From JAGTVG01 sp965365275 (GTDB lineage: Bacteria > Bacteroidota > Bacteroidia > Cytophagales > Cyclobacteriaceae): a DNA stretch of 64,000 nt. The position numbers were made by a program, and so were the translations under genes. Under the pieces are notes generated by a model. It did not search any database. It was not told where the DNA came from and was given only the letters and a program-made list of their open reading frames with translations. This document shows, one piece after another, positions 1 to 8,625 of this stretch; position 1 is the first letter of the stretch; each line of letters begins with the position of its first letter. The stretch covers positions 1 through 64,000 of the forward strand of contig CBDUBA010000008.1 in assembly GCA_965365275.1 (NCBI GenBank), read 5' to 3'.

Positions 1-318
1 ACCGCCAAGAAAATATCTGAAGAAATCGGCTATCCAAAGAAAAAGATATCAATAGATGACCGTCTCTATCATGGGAGTAGTAATTCCATGATCTCAATAG
101 TCCGTGAACTCAAAAACAAGATAAACAGCGTGATGCTTTTCGGACACAACCCAGGATTTACCGATTTTGCCAATATGCTATGCGGGATAAATATTTATAA
201 TATTCCGACCGCAGGAATAGTAGCCATCGATTTCAGCACTGATGATTGGTCTGAGATAAATTATAATGAGGGTGAATTGGTATTTTTCGATTATCCCAAG
301 AAAATGTCCCCCGATTAA
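1..318 (+). CDS. SixA-like histidine phosphatase, C-terminal part (5' end outside window)
   Basis: The reading frame is open from base 1 to a TAA at 316-318, giving the last 105 residues. It carries the GHNPGF motif (His at visible residue 49), the second catalytic histidine motif of SixA-type phosphohistidine phosphatases of the histidine phosphatase superfamily. The N-terminal RHG motif with the phospho-accepting histidine must lie upstream of the window. An ATG at 88 exists, but the frame is well conserved in style before it, so the gene clearly starts earlier. In this family the substrate is usually a phosphohistidine protein or a small phosphate ester; which one is not visible here. The gene ends tail-to-tail with the SDR gene and their stop codons overlap by a few bases. 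Confidence 0.85.
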   Translation, partial: TAKKISEEIGYPKKKISIDDRLYHGSSNSMISIVRELKNKINSVMLFGHNPGFTDFANMLCGINIYNIPTAGIVAIDFSTDDWSEINYNEGELVFFDYPKKMSPD

Positions 319-1046
319 ACGGTAATTTTACGTATATCCTGAACAGGACCATCAAACTCATCGATCCTGTCAATGAAAGAAAGGATCTTCCTGGCTGTTT
401 CATGTACTGTAGGCAATTGTCCGGATTCTTTCAAAGTAATGAACTTATCGATCTGGCTGAAATTTTCAACTGGTGTTGATCTAACGATATCCTGCATACT
501 GGTATCTACCGGGCCGGGCGCAAGAGAAACAATCCTGAAATCAGTTGCTCTGATACTGGACTCCATATCCGCTACTTCCGAGATCATATCGATTGCTGCC
601 TTTGATGTACAATAGGCACTCCAGCCGTCATAAGGATGCCGACCGGCTCCAGATCCAATATTGATAATCAATTTTTTGCCTTTTATACCTCTAAAATACC
701 TGATAAAGGCATTCATCAGGATAGCAGGTGCGGTAATATTGATATTCATTACTTTAATGAATTCACGATGATCAAGGTCTCCCATGTACTGAATATCTCC
801 AAGATAACCTGCATTGTTGATCAGGATCACTTCTTTATAGCCTGAGTGATCGGGAAAAAGCCTTTCAACCATCCCGGGGAGATCCTCAACATCCTCCAGG
901 TCAATGGGAATGTGGGTAAATCGTTCATGTATGAATGAATTGGTTCTTGAAAGCCCGGTTACCTCAACATCCCTTTCCTCCAGAAGCAATTCAATGATCG
1001 CCCGACCTAAACCCTTACTCGATCCTGTAATGAAGAATTTCCTCAT
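315..1046 (-). CDS. short-chain dehydrogenase/reductase (SDR)
   Basis: A 243-residue classical SDR. The Rossmann nucleotide-binding motif TGSSKGLG is at residues 7-14, NNAG at 77-80, the likely catalytic Ser at 132, and the YxxxK pair at Tyr145/Lys149. It should catalyse NAD(P)-dependent oxidation or reduction of a small carbonyl or alcohol; the substrate cannot be read from the sequence. An Arg/Ser pair rather than an acidic residue after the second strand (GLSRTNSF) is compatible with NADP use, which is an inference. It lies 25 bp downstream of hslU on the same strand and is probably the last gene of the lon-hslU transcript. No functional link to the proteases is evident. Confidence 0.88.
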   Translation of the reverse strand: MRKFFITGSSKGLGRAIIELLLEERDVEVTGLSRTNSFIHERFTHIPIDLEDVEDLPGMVERLFPDHSGYKEVILINNAGYLGDIQYMGDLDHREFIKVMNINITAPAILMNAFIRYFRGIKGKKLIINIGSGAGRHPYDGWSAYCTSKAAIDMISEVADMESSIRATDFRIVSLAPGPVDTSMQDIVRSTPVENFSQIDKFITLKESGQLPTVHETARKILSFIDRIDEFDGPVQDIRKITV

Positions 1047-1071
1047 ATTTATGAATCAATCAGATAACAGG

Positions 1072-2469
1072 TTATAAAATATATTGGCTTAGATCTTTAT
1101 TGGTTACAAGGTCAGCAAGTTTTTCCTCCACCATTTCCTTGGTGACCATGATCTTGGCATTGGGGCCGATCACATCAGGAACATCATAAAGGAAATCATT
1201 TAACAGTTTACTCATTACGGTATGAAGACGCCTGGCCCCAATATTCTCAATCTCTTCATTGATATGAAAAGAAGTTTCTGCTATCTGCTCAAGGGATTCA
1301 TCAGTGAAGTTGATCTCTATATCCTCGGACTGGAATAAGGCCTGGTATTGTTTTGTTAAAGCGTTTTTCGGGGCTTTCAGAATCAGACAGAAATCTTCCT
1401 TGGTCAGGTTATTCAATTCGACCCTGATGGGGAATCTACCCTGAAGTTCGGGGATCATATCTGAGGGTTTGGCCACATGGAAAGCTCCGGCAGCAATAAA
1501 TAAAATATGGTCTGTGGTGATCACGCCGTATTTTGTATTCACAGTACTTCCTTCAACGATCGGCAACAGATCCCGCTGAACCCCTTCCCGGCTTACATCG
1601 GGGCCACTCCCCTTTTTACCGGTACCGGCGATTTTATCGATTTCGTCTATAAATATGATCCCGGTATTTTCGGCTTTACGGATCGCCTCTTCCTTCACTT
1701 CGTCCATATCGATCAGTTTTGCAGATTCTTCTTCAAGCAAGATCTTCCGGGCCTCTTCAATCGTTACCTTTCTTTTTTTGTTCCGTTTTGGCATCATATT
1801 ACCAATCATTTCCTGAAGGTTGATCATGGAAGATTCATCCATCATTCCACCACCGATCATACCGATACCTGTATTAGCAGGTTGCTTCACATTTATTTCT
1901 ACTTTTCGGTTATCCAGTTCTCCCCGCCGTAACTTCTCCCTGAATTTCTCGCGTGTTTTTTCATTCAATTCGTAATCATCCTTGGGCATTTCCTCCTGTG
2001 CCTTATCGGTCGTATGCGGAGGACGCAGGGTTTGAGGTTTCATAGGAGGGATCAGGATATCAAGTATCAAGTCTTCCACAGCTGAGGTAGCCTTATCCAT
2101 CACCGCTTCCTTCTTCTGAGCTTTTACCAGGTTAATGGACTGTTCCACCAGATCCCTTACCATGCTTTCCACATCCCGGCCTACATATCCGACTTCTGTA
2201 AATTTAGAAGCCTCAACTTTTGTGAAGGGTGCATCAGCTATCCTGGCAAGACGTCTTGCTATTTCCGTTTTACCAACACCGGTCGGACCGATCATCAATA
2301 TGTTATTGGGAATGATCTCACTTCTTATCTCCGGATCTGCATTCATACGTCTCCATCTGTTCCTTAAAGCAATAGCCACATTCCTTTTGGCATCATCCTG
2401 GCCTATGATATATTTATCCAACTCCGCTACGATCTCCCGAGGAGTTAAATATTTTTCTTTATCCAACAT
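1072..2469 (-). CDS. hslU: ATP-dependent protease ATPase subunit HslU
   Basis: A 465-residue AAA+ unfoldase (E. coli HslU is 443). Walker A GPTGVGKT is at 61-68, the GYVG pore loop at 94-97, and Walker B IIFIDEID at 271-278. Between about 110 and 245 lies the charged, variable I-domain that feeds substrates. The C-terminus ends in SQYIL, like the tail that docks into HslV and activates it. HslU unfolds proteins and threads them into the HslV peptidase in the cytoplasm. hslV is not adjacent here; the gene upstream is lon, 74 bp away on the same strand, so the partner must be encoded elsewhere. Co-transcription with lon would place it under the putative stress operator at 5024-5036. Confidence 0.96.
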   Translation of the reverse strand: MLDKEKYLTPREIVAELDKYIIGQDDAKRNVAIALRNRWRRMNADPEIRSEIIPNNILMIGPTGVGKTEIARRLARIADAPFTKVEASKFTEVGYVGRDVESMVRDLVEQSINLVKAQKKEAVMDKATSAVEDLILDILIPPMKPQTLRPPHTTDKAQEEMPKDDYELNEKTREKFREKLRRGELDNRKVEINVKQPANTGIGMIGGGMMDESSMINLQEMIGNMMPKRNKKRKVTIEEARKILLEEESAKLIDMDEVKEEAIRKAENTGIIFIDEIDKIAGTGKKGSGPDVSREGVQRDLLPIVEGSTVNTKYGVITTDHILFIAAGAFHVAKPSDMIPELQGRFPIRVELNNLTKEDFCLILKAPKNALTKQYQALFQSEDIEINFTDESLEQIAETSFHINEEIENIGARRLHTVMSKLLNDFLYDVPDVIGPNAKIMVTKEMVEEKLADLVTNKDLSQYIL

Positions 2470-2543
2470 TATTTGCTTCTTTAATTATTTTAATTCTTTG
2501 ACTACAAACCCGATTAGGGATCAATTAAACAATACTCTCCTGG

Positions 2544-5009
2544 TTATTCCACAATAAACTCCATTGAATCAGGAACTTTTTCTTTTAATAAAGCAAGGGA
2601 GATCACTTCATCGACATGGTCAACATAATGAATCTTGATATCGGCGATATATGATTTTTCGATCTCATCGATATCTTTCCGGTTCTTGGAGCATAATATG
2701 ATCTCCTTAATTCCTGACCTTTTGGCAGCAAGTATCTTCTCCTTGATCCCTCCTACCGGTAATACTTTTCCACGAAGGGTTATTTCACCTGTCATCGCAA
2801 TTTTATTCCTTACTTTCCTTTGCGTGAACACGGAGGCAAGAGATACCAACATAGTAATTCCAGCAGAGGGACCGTCTTTGGGGACTGCACCAGCCGGAAC
2901 ATGTATATGCAGATCATATTTTTCGAATACTTTATAATCTATCCCCAGTTTACCGGCATTAGATTTCAGATAGGATAGTGCTGCCATGGCGGATTCCTTC
3001 ATCACATCCCCCAACTGACCACTGAGTGTTAACTTACCGGTACCACGACTCAAACTTGACTCTATAAAAAGGATCTCACCGCCAACCTGTGTCCAGGCCA
3101 ATCCGGTAACTACTCCGGCCGTTTTATTATCCTGGTATAACTCTTTATCAAATTTTTCCGTTCCCAGAATCTCAACCACGCGGGCAGGAGTAATTGATCT
3201 ACCATAGGGCTCCTCCATTGCTACTGATTTGGCAACATTACGGATTATTGATCCAATACTACGCTCCAGTGTTCTAACCCCGGACTCCCGGGTGTAGGCA
3301 TCTATTATTTTCACAATACCTGCTCTGGTAAACGTAACGTCTTTCGCTTTAAGGCCATGTTCCCTTCTCTGCTTTGGTATTAAGTGCTTTTTAGCGATCA
3401 TATATTTCTCTTCCAGGGTATAACCATTGATCTCAATGATCTCCATCCGGTCTCTGAGTGCCGGATTTATGGTATCCAGGGTATTGGCTGTGGCAATGAA
3501 TAGGACTTTCGACAAGTCATATTCAATTTCGAGATAGTTATCCGTAAAGGTGCTGTTTTGTTCAGGATCCAATACTTCAAGAAGAGCTGATGAAGGATCT
3601 CCCCTGAAATCTGAACTCACTTTGTCGATCTCATCAAGTACAAAAACTGGATTAGAGGATTTTGCCTTTTTAATATTTTGGATGATCCTTCCAGGCATTG
3701 CACCAACATAAGTCTTCCTGTGACCCCTCACTTCAGCTTCGTCGTGAACACCTCCCAATGACATCCGGATATATTTTCTATTCAATGCTTTGGCTATGGA
3801 TTTACCAAGTGAAGTTTTACCAACTCCGGGAGGACCATAAAGACAAAGGATCGGACCTTTCAGGTCCTGCTTAAGTTTAAGAACGGCCAGGTATTCCAGT
3901 ATCCTGTCTTTCACCTTTTCAAGCCCGTAGTGGTCCTTGTTCAATACATCCAGGGCCTTGTTCAGATCAAAATCGTCTATCGTAATATGATTCCAGGGGA
4001 GGTCTATCAGGAACTCAACATAGTTCATGGCTACCGGGAATTCAGGGGAAGCAGGATTGATCCTCTGCATCTTATCAAGTTCCTTGTTAAAATGAATCCT
4101 TGCATAATCAGGCCAATCAATCTTGCTTGCTTTAGTACGAAGCAGGTTTATCTCCTGATCCGGACCGTCATATCCCAACTCATCCTGCAAAACTTTCATC
4201 TGTTGCCTGAGATAATAATCCCGTTGCTGCTGATCGATATCAGAATTAACCTTACGTTGAATCTCATGCTTGAGCTCCAGCATCTGAAGGTCTTTTAGCA
4301 GATATTCCAGCAGTAATGTAGCTCTTTCCATTCCATCGTTCAATTCCAGCAGTTTTTGTTTTTCATCTACGCTGGCATTGATATTAGAACTCAGGAAGTG
4401 GGTAAGGAAATTTGGATTGTCTAAATTATCAAGTGCTACCTGAGCTTCCTGGGGAATTTCAGGATTTAAATTCATGATCTTGAAGGCTGTATCTTTAATT
4501 GACTCAATAACAGCCTTGGATTCTTTTTTATCGACCTCAGGGAACAGTTCAGGGATAGACCTTATTGTTGCCTGAAGATAGGGTTCCTTTTGTATGATAT
4601 GCTCTATTTCAAATCTCTGTTTACCCTGAATTATTATTGTTGTATTTCCATCAGGAAGAATCAGCAATTTCAAAATACGGGCCAGGGTACCGACTTTATG
4701 TATGTCATTCTCTCCCGGGTCCTCGACCTTCATATTTTTCTGGGCTATTACACCAATTACTTTTTTACCCCGGTAAGCCTTCTTTACCAACCGGATGGAT
4801 TTCTGTCTTCCAACCGTAATCGGAATTACAACACCGGGGAAAAGGACAGTGTTTTTTATTGGTAAAATAGGTAAGTCGGTTGGTATTTTTTCTTCGGGAA
4901 GCCAGTCCTCGGCATCCGGGGTAATAAGCTGCACAAACTCTCCAGTGTCCTCATCCCTGAAATCCGATAATCCCAAAGTTGATAATAAAAGATTCCTGTT
5001 AAATCCCAT
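2544..5009 (-). CDS. lon: ATP-dependent protease Lon (LonA type)
   Basis: An 821-residue LonA with the usual order: N-terminal substrate-binding domain (about 45-250), coiled-coil helical region, AAA+ module (Walker A GPPGVGKT at 392-399) and C-terminal serine-lysine protease domain. The catalytic pair is Ser715 in PKDGPSAG and Lys758 in GGIKEK, spaced 43 residues as in E. coli Lon. It degrades misfolded and regulatory proteins in the cytoplasm. The ATG at 5007-5009 begins a normal LonA N-terminus with a Bacteroidota-type extension of about 45 residues. Gene order lon-hslU-SDR suggests an operon. A perfect TGACA-N3-TGTCA repeat lies 14 bases upstream of the start and is repeated before dnaK. 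Confidence 0.97.
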   Translation of the reverse strand: MGFNRNLLLSTLGLSDFRDEDTGEFVQLITPDAEDWLPEEKIPTDLPILPIKNTVLFPGVVIPITVGRQKSIRLVKKAYRGKKVIGVIAQKNMKVEDPGENDIHKVGTLARILKLLILPDGNTTIIIQGKQRFEIEHIIQKEPYLQATIRSIPELFPEVDKKESKAVIESIKDTAFKIMNLNPEIPQEAQVALDNLDNPNFLTHFLSSNINASVDEKQKLLELNDGMERATLLLEYLLKDLQMLELKHEIQRKVNSDIDQQQRDYYLRQQMKVLQDELGYDGPDQEINLLRTKASKIDWPDYARIHFNKELDKMQRINPASPEFPVAMNYVEFLIDLPWNHITIDDFDLNKALDVLNKDHYGLEKVKDRILEYLAVLKLKQDLKGPILCLYGPPGVGKTSLGKSIAKALNRKYIRMSLGGVHDEAEVRGHRKTYVGAMPGRIIQNIKKAKSSNPVFVLDEIDKVSSDFRGDPSSALLEVLDPEQNSTFTDNYLEIEYDLSKVLFIATANTLDTINPALRDRMEIIEINGYTLEEKYMIAKKHLIPKQRREHGLKAKDVTFTRAGIVKIIDAYTRESGVRTLERSIGSIIRNVAKSVAMEEPYGRSITPARVVEILGTEKFDKELYQDNKTAGVVTGLAWTQVGGEILFIESSLSRGTGKLTLSGQLGDVMKESAMAALSYLKSNAGKLGIDYKVFEKYDLHIHVPAGAVPKDGPSAGITMLVSLASVFTQRKVRNKIAMTGEITLRGKVLPVGGIKEKILAAKRSGIKEIILCSKNRKDIDEIEKSYIADIKIHYVDHVDEVISLALLKEKVPDSMEFIVE

Positions 5010-5023
5010 TTCCGTCCCTCTAA

Positions 5024-5036
5024 TGACAAACTGTCA
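5024..5036. promoter_or_regulatory. 13-bp inverted repeat before lon, identical to one before dnaK
   Basis: TGACAAACTGTCA on the plus strand, with 5-bp arms TGACA/TGTCA and a 3-base spacer. It ends 14 bases upstream of the lon ATG (5009). The same 13-mer occurs at 23262-23274 in front of dnaK. It does not resemble CIRCE (HrcA), which has 9-bp TTAGCACTC arms. Its site next to lon would let a bound repressor or activator act on the promoter or leader. That it is an operator is inferred from sharing and symmetry. Confidence 0.5.
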
Positions 5037-5127
5037 CTATTTTTATAATTAATAATTTTTTATGAATCGCTGTAAATACTCAATACTTATGCCAAAGTGG
5101 GGGAATATTAAATTAATAACCTCTGAA

Positions 5128-5141
5128 GTAAATAAATTTAC
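5128..5141. repeat. short AT-rich inverted repeat in the lon / PorE-like intergenic region
   Basis: GTAAAT-AA-ATTTAC, with 6-bp arms and a 2-base spacer, lies 55 bases upstream of the PorE-like start and 119 bases upstream of lon. It could be a protein-binding site for the divergent promoters. AT-rich sequence makes short symmetries common, so support is weak. Confidence 0.2.
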
Positions 5142-5196
5142 AACATAAATTGTGAAATTCACGTTTTATTAATGATTTTTCGGAATTAATATTTTC

Positions 5197-7224
5197 ATGA
5201 CCCTAAAAAAGACAATAACGCCACTTGTGGTAATTTTGACACTGACGTGTCAGGTTCTGTTCGGGCAGGATAACATAAATTCCGATGAAGATTCCACTAT
5301 TATAAGGACTAGCCCTATCACAAAAACAGAGCCATTTATTGATTTCCCGAATATAAACAAGATCCCTTATTACTATCATAAAAAGAAGCTCGCTGCGGTA
5401 AATGAGAAATCACGTTCTTCAGATCCAATGGCATACTATGAATCTTTATTTAAATATGTATCCAATTTCGGTATCCAGAATTTCTATAATGATACAAAAA
5501 TGATCTGGGAACTGGGCCAGCTGGCTGAACAGCTTGGCAAAAAGGAAGAATCCATCGATTTATATAAACTGGTGTTAAAACACTCCAGACAGGATATTGA
5601 ACTGAAACAGATTGCTCAACATTTTGATTCTGTTGCCGGCTACGAGCGGGACCAGTATGTATCTATTGATTACTACTATGAACTGGTTGATTACCGCGCC
5701 GATGTGGATACCCTGATTCCCCCCAGGGGCGTATTGATCAACATGGGGCATCTGATAAATTCCAGGCATTCCGACTACGGCCCGTCCCTCAATGTTAATG
5801 ATTCAGTCTTGATCTTTACATCAAGAAGGTTTGAAACAGAAGTGGCGCCTTTAGATTACCGCAGGAATGAGGATATATTTATCAGCAAGAAAGATGAGGA
5901 CGGATGGTTCGAAGCTGAACCGCTTACAGAGATCAATTCAATTTTTAATGAGGGTTCGGCCTGTATCAGCAAGGATGGGAAAACCCTCTTCTTTGCCAGG
6001 TGCGATGCGCCCGACACTTATGGTAATTGTGACCTGTTTGTAGCCACGCTTCAGGAAGATGGAACATGGGGTGACATACAGAACCTGGGTTCACATATTA
6101 ACAGTAATTCCTGGGATTCACATCCTTCCCTTAGTCATTCCGGAGATACGCTGTATTTTTCTTCAGACCGGATTGGCGGCTTTGGGATGGCTGATATATA
6201 TTTCACTTACAAAGACAAAAAAGGAAAGTGGTCAGAAGCGCAAAATGCCGGTCCCTACATTAATACCAGAAACAATGAGGTCAGTCCTTTTTTTCATCCA
6301 ACTTATGATGTCCTTTATTTCAGCTCAAATGGGCACCTTCTCAATTTCGGGGAGTTTGATATTTACAAATCCTACCGGTATGGGCGTTTCTGGGGTGAAC
6401 CAGTTAACATAGGCCCCCTGATCAATGGGGAAGGATCTGAGTTTTATTTTACCATTGATGCCAATTCTGAATATCTTTTTTACGCTAAAAGCATTGAGAA
6501 TGATATGGCCAACCTTGATCTGTATTCTTTTCCACTACCCATGGAAGCACAACCCGGAGCCATAGCCAAGTTATACGGATCAATTTATGATATAGAGACA
6601 CAGGATCCCTTTGCGGAAGGTATTGTTACCGTGATAGATCTAGAGAACGGGATTGAAGTTGCCCCGAAAAAACTCAGCCCTCAGGGTACTTTTGAATTCA
6701 ATCTGATCAATAATAACCGCTATCTTTTGATCATACAGAGTAGTGAGTTTTTCCGTATAGAAGAATTTTTTACCCTTGTCGGAAATATGGAGATCAACAA
6801 ATATACAAAGGCCATTTCCTCCAGGATGAAATTCAAATCCATTGAATTTGACCTGGAAAGTGCAGAGATTAAACCGACCATGTTCTATGACCTCGATAAA
6901 GTCTCCCGGTTCCTGCTGGATAATCCGGATTTTAAGCTCAGGATCTCTGGCCATACCGATTCTTATGGAACGCCTGAATATAATCTGCAATTATCAAAAG
7001 ACAGAGCAGAGGCTATAATGGAATATATCATCTATTTCGGGAATGTCCCGAGAGCCCGCGTGGATGCCGAAGGATATGGCAGCACAGATCCTATAGTTGA
7101 GGAGATCACTGAAGAAGACCGTCAATTAAACCGTCGGGTCGAATTCGAGCTTTACAGGCCCAGCTTAAAAGAGCTGGAAGAAATGCGTATGCTCGAACAG
7201 ATGGAAGATGTAACCGACTGGTAG
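5197..7224 (+). CDS. PorE-like OmpA/PD40 protein
   Basis: A 675-residue exported protein. Residues 1-24 form a signal peptide ending FGQ. A TPR-like helical segment follows at about 88-150. PD40/WD40-like beta-propeller blades follow at about 185-440, with recurring segments such as GKTLFFARC, GDTLYFSSDR and YDVLYFSSN. A carboxypeptidase-regulatory-like sandwich lies at about 455-530. An OmpA C-terminal peptidoglycan-binding domain lies at about 545-665, with GHTD and NLQLSKDRA. This is the domain order of PorE, the T9SS-associated protein linking the PorK/N ring to peptidoglycan. PorE is a lipoprotein, but no good lipobox is seen (the only early Cys is in TLTCQ). Bacteroidota carry many PD40-OmpA paralogues, so PorE itself is likely but not proven. 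It diverges from lon and converges on rseP. Confidence 0.88.
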   Translation: MTLKKTITPLVVILTLTCQVLFGQDNINSDEDSTIIRTSPITKTEPFIDFPNINKIPYYYHKKKLAAVNEKSRSSDPMAYYESLFKYVSNFGIQNFYNDTKMIWELGQLAEQLGKKEESIDLYKLVLKHSRQDIELKQIAQHFDSVAGYERDQYVSIDYYYELVDYRADVDTLIPPRGVLINMGHLINSRHSDYGPSLNVNDSVLIFTSRRFETEVAPLDYRRNEDIFISKKDEDGWFEAEPLTEINSIFNEGSACISKDGKTLFFARCDAPDTYGNCDLFVATLQEDGTWGDIQNLGSHINSNSWDSHPSLSHSGDTLYFSSDRIGGFGMADIYFTYKDKKGKWSEAQNAGPYINTRNNEVSPFFHPTYDVLYFSSNGHLLNFGEFDIYKSYRYGRFWGEPVNIGPLINGEGSEFYFTIDANSEYLFYAKSIENDMANLDLYSFPLPMEAQPGAIAKLYGSIYDIETQDPFAEGIVTVIDLENGIEVAPKKLSPQGTFEFNLINNNRYLLIIQSSEFFRIEEFFTLVGNMEINKYTKAISSRMKFKSIEFDLESAEIKPTMFYDLDKVSRFLLDNPDFKLRISGHTDSYGTPEYNLQLSKDRAEAIMEYIIYFGNVPRARVDAEGYGSTDPIVEEITEEDRQLNRRVEFELYRPSLKELEEMRMLEQMEDVTDW

Positions 7225-7302
7225 TGTTAATTAATGGCAGTGCCAACCGGCAGTTGATTGCTCAAACTAGTTAATTTGTCAAGTGTTACCGACTGTAGAA
7301 TT

Positions 7303-8625
7303 TTAAGGCCAGATCTCTTTGAATATATCATTAAAGATCACAAATACCATTAATCCAAGAAGAATGACCATGCCTACTTTCTGAGCTACCTCCATGAATT
7401 TATCGGAAGGCTTATGACCAGATACGATCTCAAAAGTCAGGAACATCACGTGCCCGCCATCAAGAGCTGGTATCGGGAGGAAATTCATGAAAGCCAGGAT
7501 CATGGACAGCAATCCGACAAGATTCCAGAATCTTGGCCAGTTCCATGTTGAACCAAATATTTTAGCGATTCCAATAGGACCGGAAACCGATTCACTGAAG
7601 TTAAGGTCACCGGAAAATATTTTACCGAAGGCCTTTATATTTATGAAGACAATATTGAAAGCATCCTTGGTTCCCTTTGGGATTGCCTCCAGAAATGAAT
7701 AATCTTCAGTCGTGTATTCAATATCATAAATGCTTGTAAAACCAGCTTTTCCGTCCTCAGATATGGCAATATCAAGTTCAACAGGCTGTTCATTACGACT
7801 TACCACAAAATGGGCCATCTGACCCTTAAGGCTTTGGGCTACCTCTTTAAACTGATGAAAATAATGAACCGGCATTCCGTTAACACTTACTATGCGGTCA
7901 CCTTCCATTAATCCCCCGGCGGCTGCACCCATTTTTTTATCGACCTTACCAACCGAAAAGGTACTGATGGGCTCAATGAAGCTCACATCGCGATTCTTGC
8001 GGGGTGAAAATTTCTCGAGGAAATTGGCCGGAATGGCTATATCGATGATCTCACCATCTCTGTCAACGGTATAATAGGCATCATCGGCCAGTAAAACATC
8101 AGCACTTGTTATATCATCATAATACAGATAATCCTCACCATTAACTTTAATGATCCTGTCCCCTGTCTGAAGTCCAAGTTCCTGCGCTAATGTATGGGCA
8201 TATATACCATTTTTATTGAGTTCTTCCTTTGTAATGTTCCTTTCACCGTAGGTATATACAATAATAATAAATATGATAATACCTGTAATCACATTCACGA
8301 TTATCCCGCCCATCATTACAATTAATCGCTGCCAGGCAGGTTTGGCCCTGAATTCCCAGGGTTGGGGTTCTTCCTTCATCTTTTCAAGGTCAAGGGATTC
8401 ATCGATCATACCGGAGATCTTTACAAATCCCCCGAGCGGTATGGCACCGATAGAATACACGGTCTCTCCGTATTTAAATGAAAAGATCTTTGGAGGAAAT
8501 CCTATGGAATATTGCTCAACCCGCATCCCAAAGGCTTTGGCGGCTAATAAATGCCCGAATTCATGCAATCCCACTAAAATCGAAAGGCCCAATATCATCT
8601 GAGCCGCCATAATCAATATATCCAT
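7303..8625 (-). CDS. rseP: site-2 intramembrane metalloprotease RseP
   Basis: A 440-residue polytopic membrane zinc protease. HEFGH (zinc ligands and catalytic Glu) is at residues 21-25 in the first membrane helix, and the second active-site motif NFLPIPALDGGH ends at 392, with Asp389 as third ligand. Two PDZ-like regions lie between (about 125-205 and 205-290). Members cut anti-sigma factors or remnant signal peptides inside the membrane, typically after a first cut by a DegS-like protease. The ATG overlaps the dxr stop in a TAATG arrangement, so it is translated as part of the GH3-dxr-rseP operon. The rseP-dxr pairing is common in bacteria. Confidence 0.95.
   Translation of the reverse strand: MDILIMAAQMILGLSILVGLHEFGHLLAAKAFGMRVEQYSIGFPPKIFSFKYGETVYSIGAIPLGGFVKISGMIDESLDLEKMKEEPQPWEFRAKPAWQRLIVMMGGIIVNVITGIIIFIIIVYTYGERNITKEELNKNGIYAHTLAQELGLQTGDRIIKVNGEDYLYYDDITSADVLLADDAYYTVDRDGEIIDIAIPANFLEKFSPRKNRDVSFIEPISTFSVGKVDKKMGAAAGGLMEGDRIVSVNGMPVHYFHQFKEVAQSLKGQMAHFVVSRNEQPVELDIAISEDGKAGFTSIYDIEYTTEDYSFLEAIPKGTKDAFNIVFINIKAFGKIFSGDLNFSESVSGPIGIAKIFGSTWNWPRFWNLVGLLSMILAFMNFLPIPALDGGHVMFLTFEIVSGHKPSDKFMEVAQKVGMVILLGLMVFVIFNDIFKEIWP

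Noticed and set aside
7213..7295. Direct repeat ACCGACTG at 7213-7220 and 7288-7295
   Set aside because: Eight bases only, one copy inside coding sequence; no mobile-element feature nearby.
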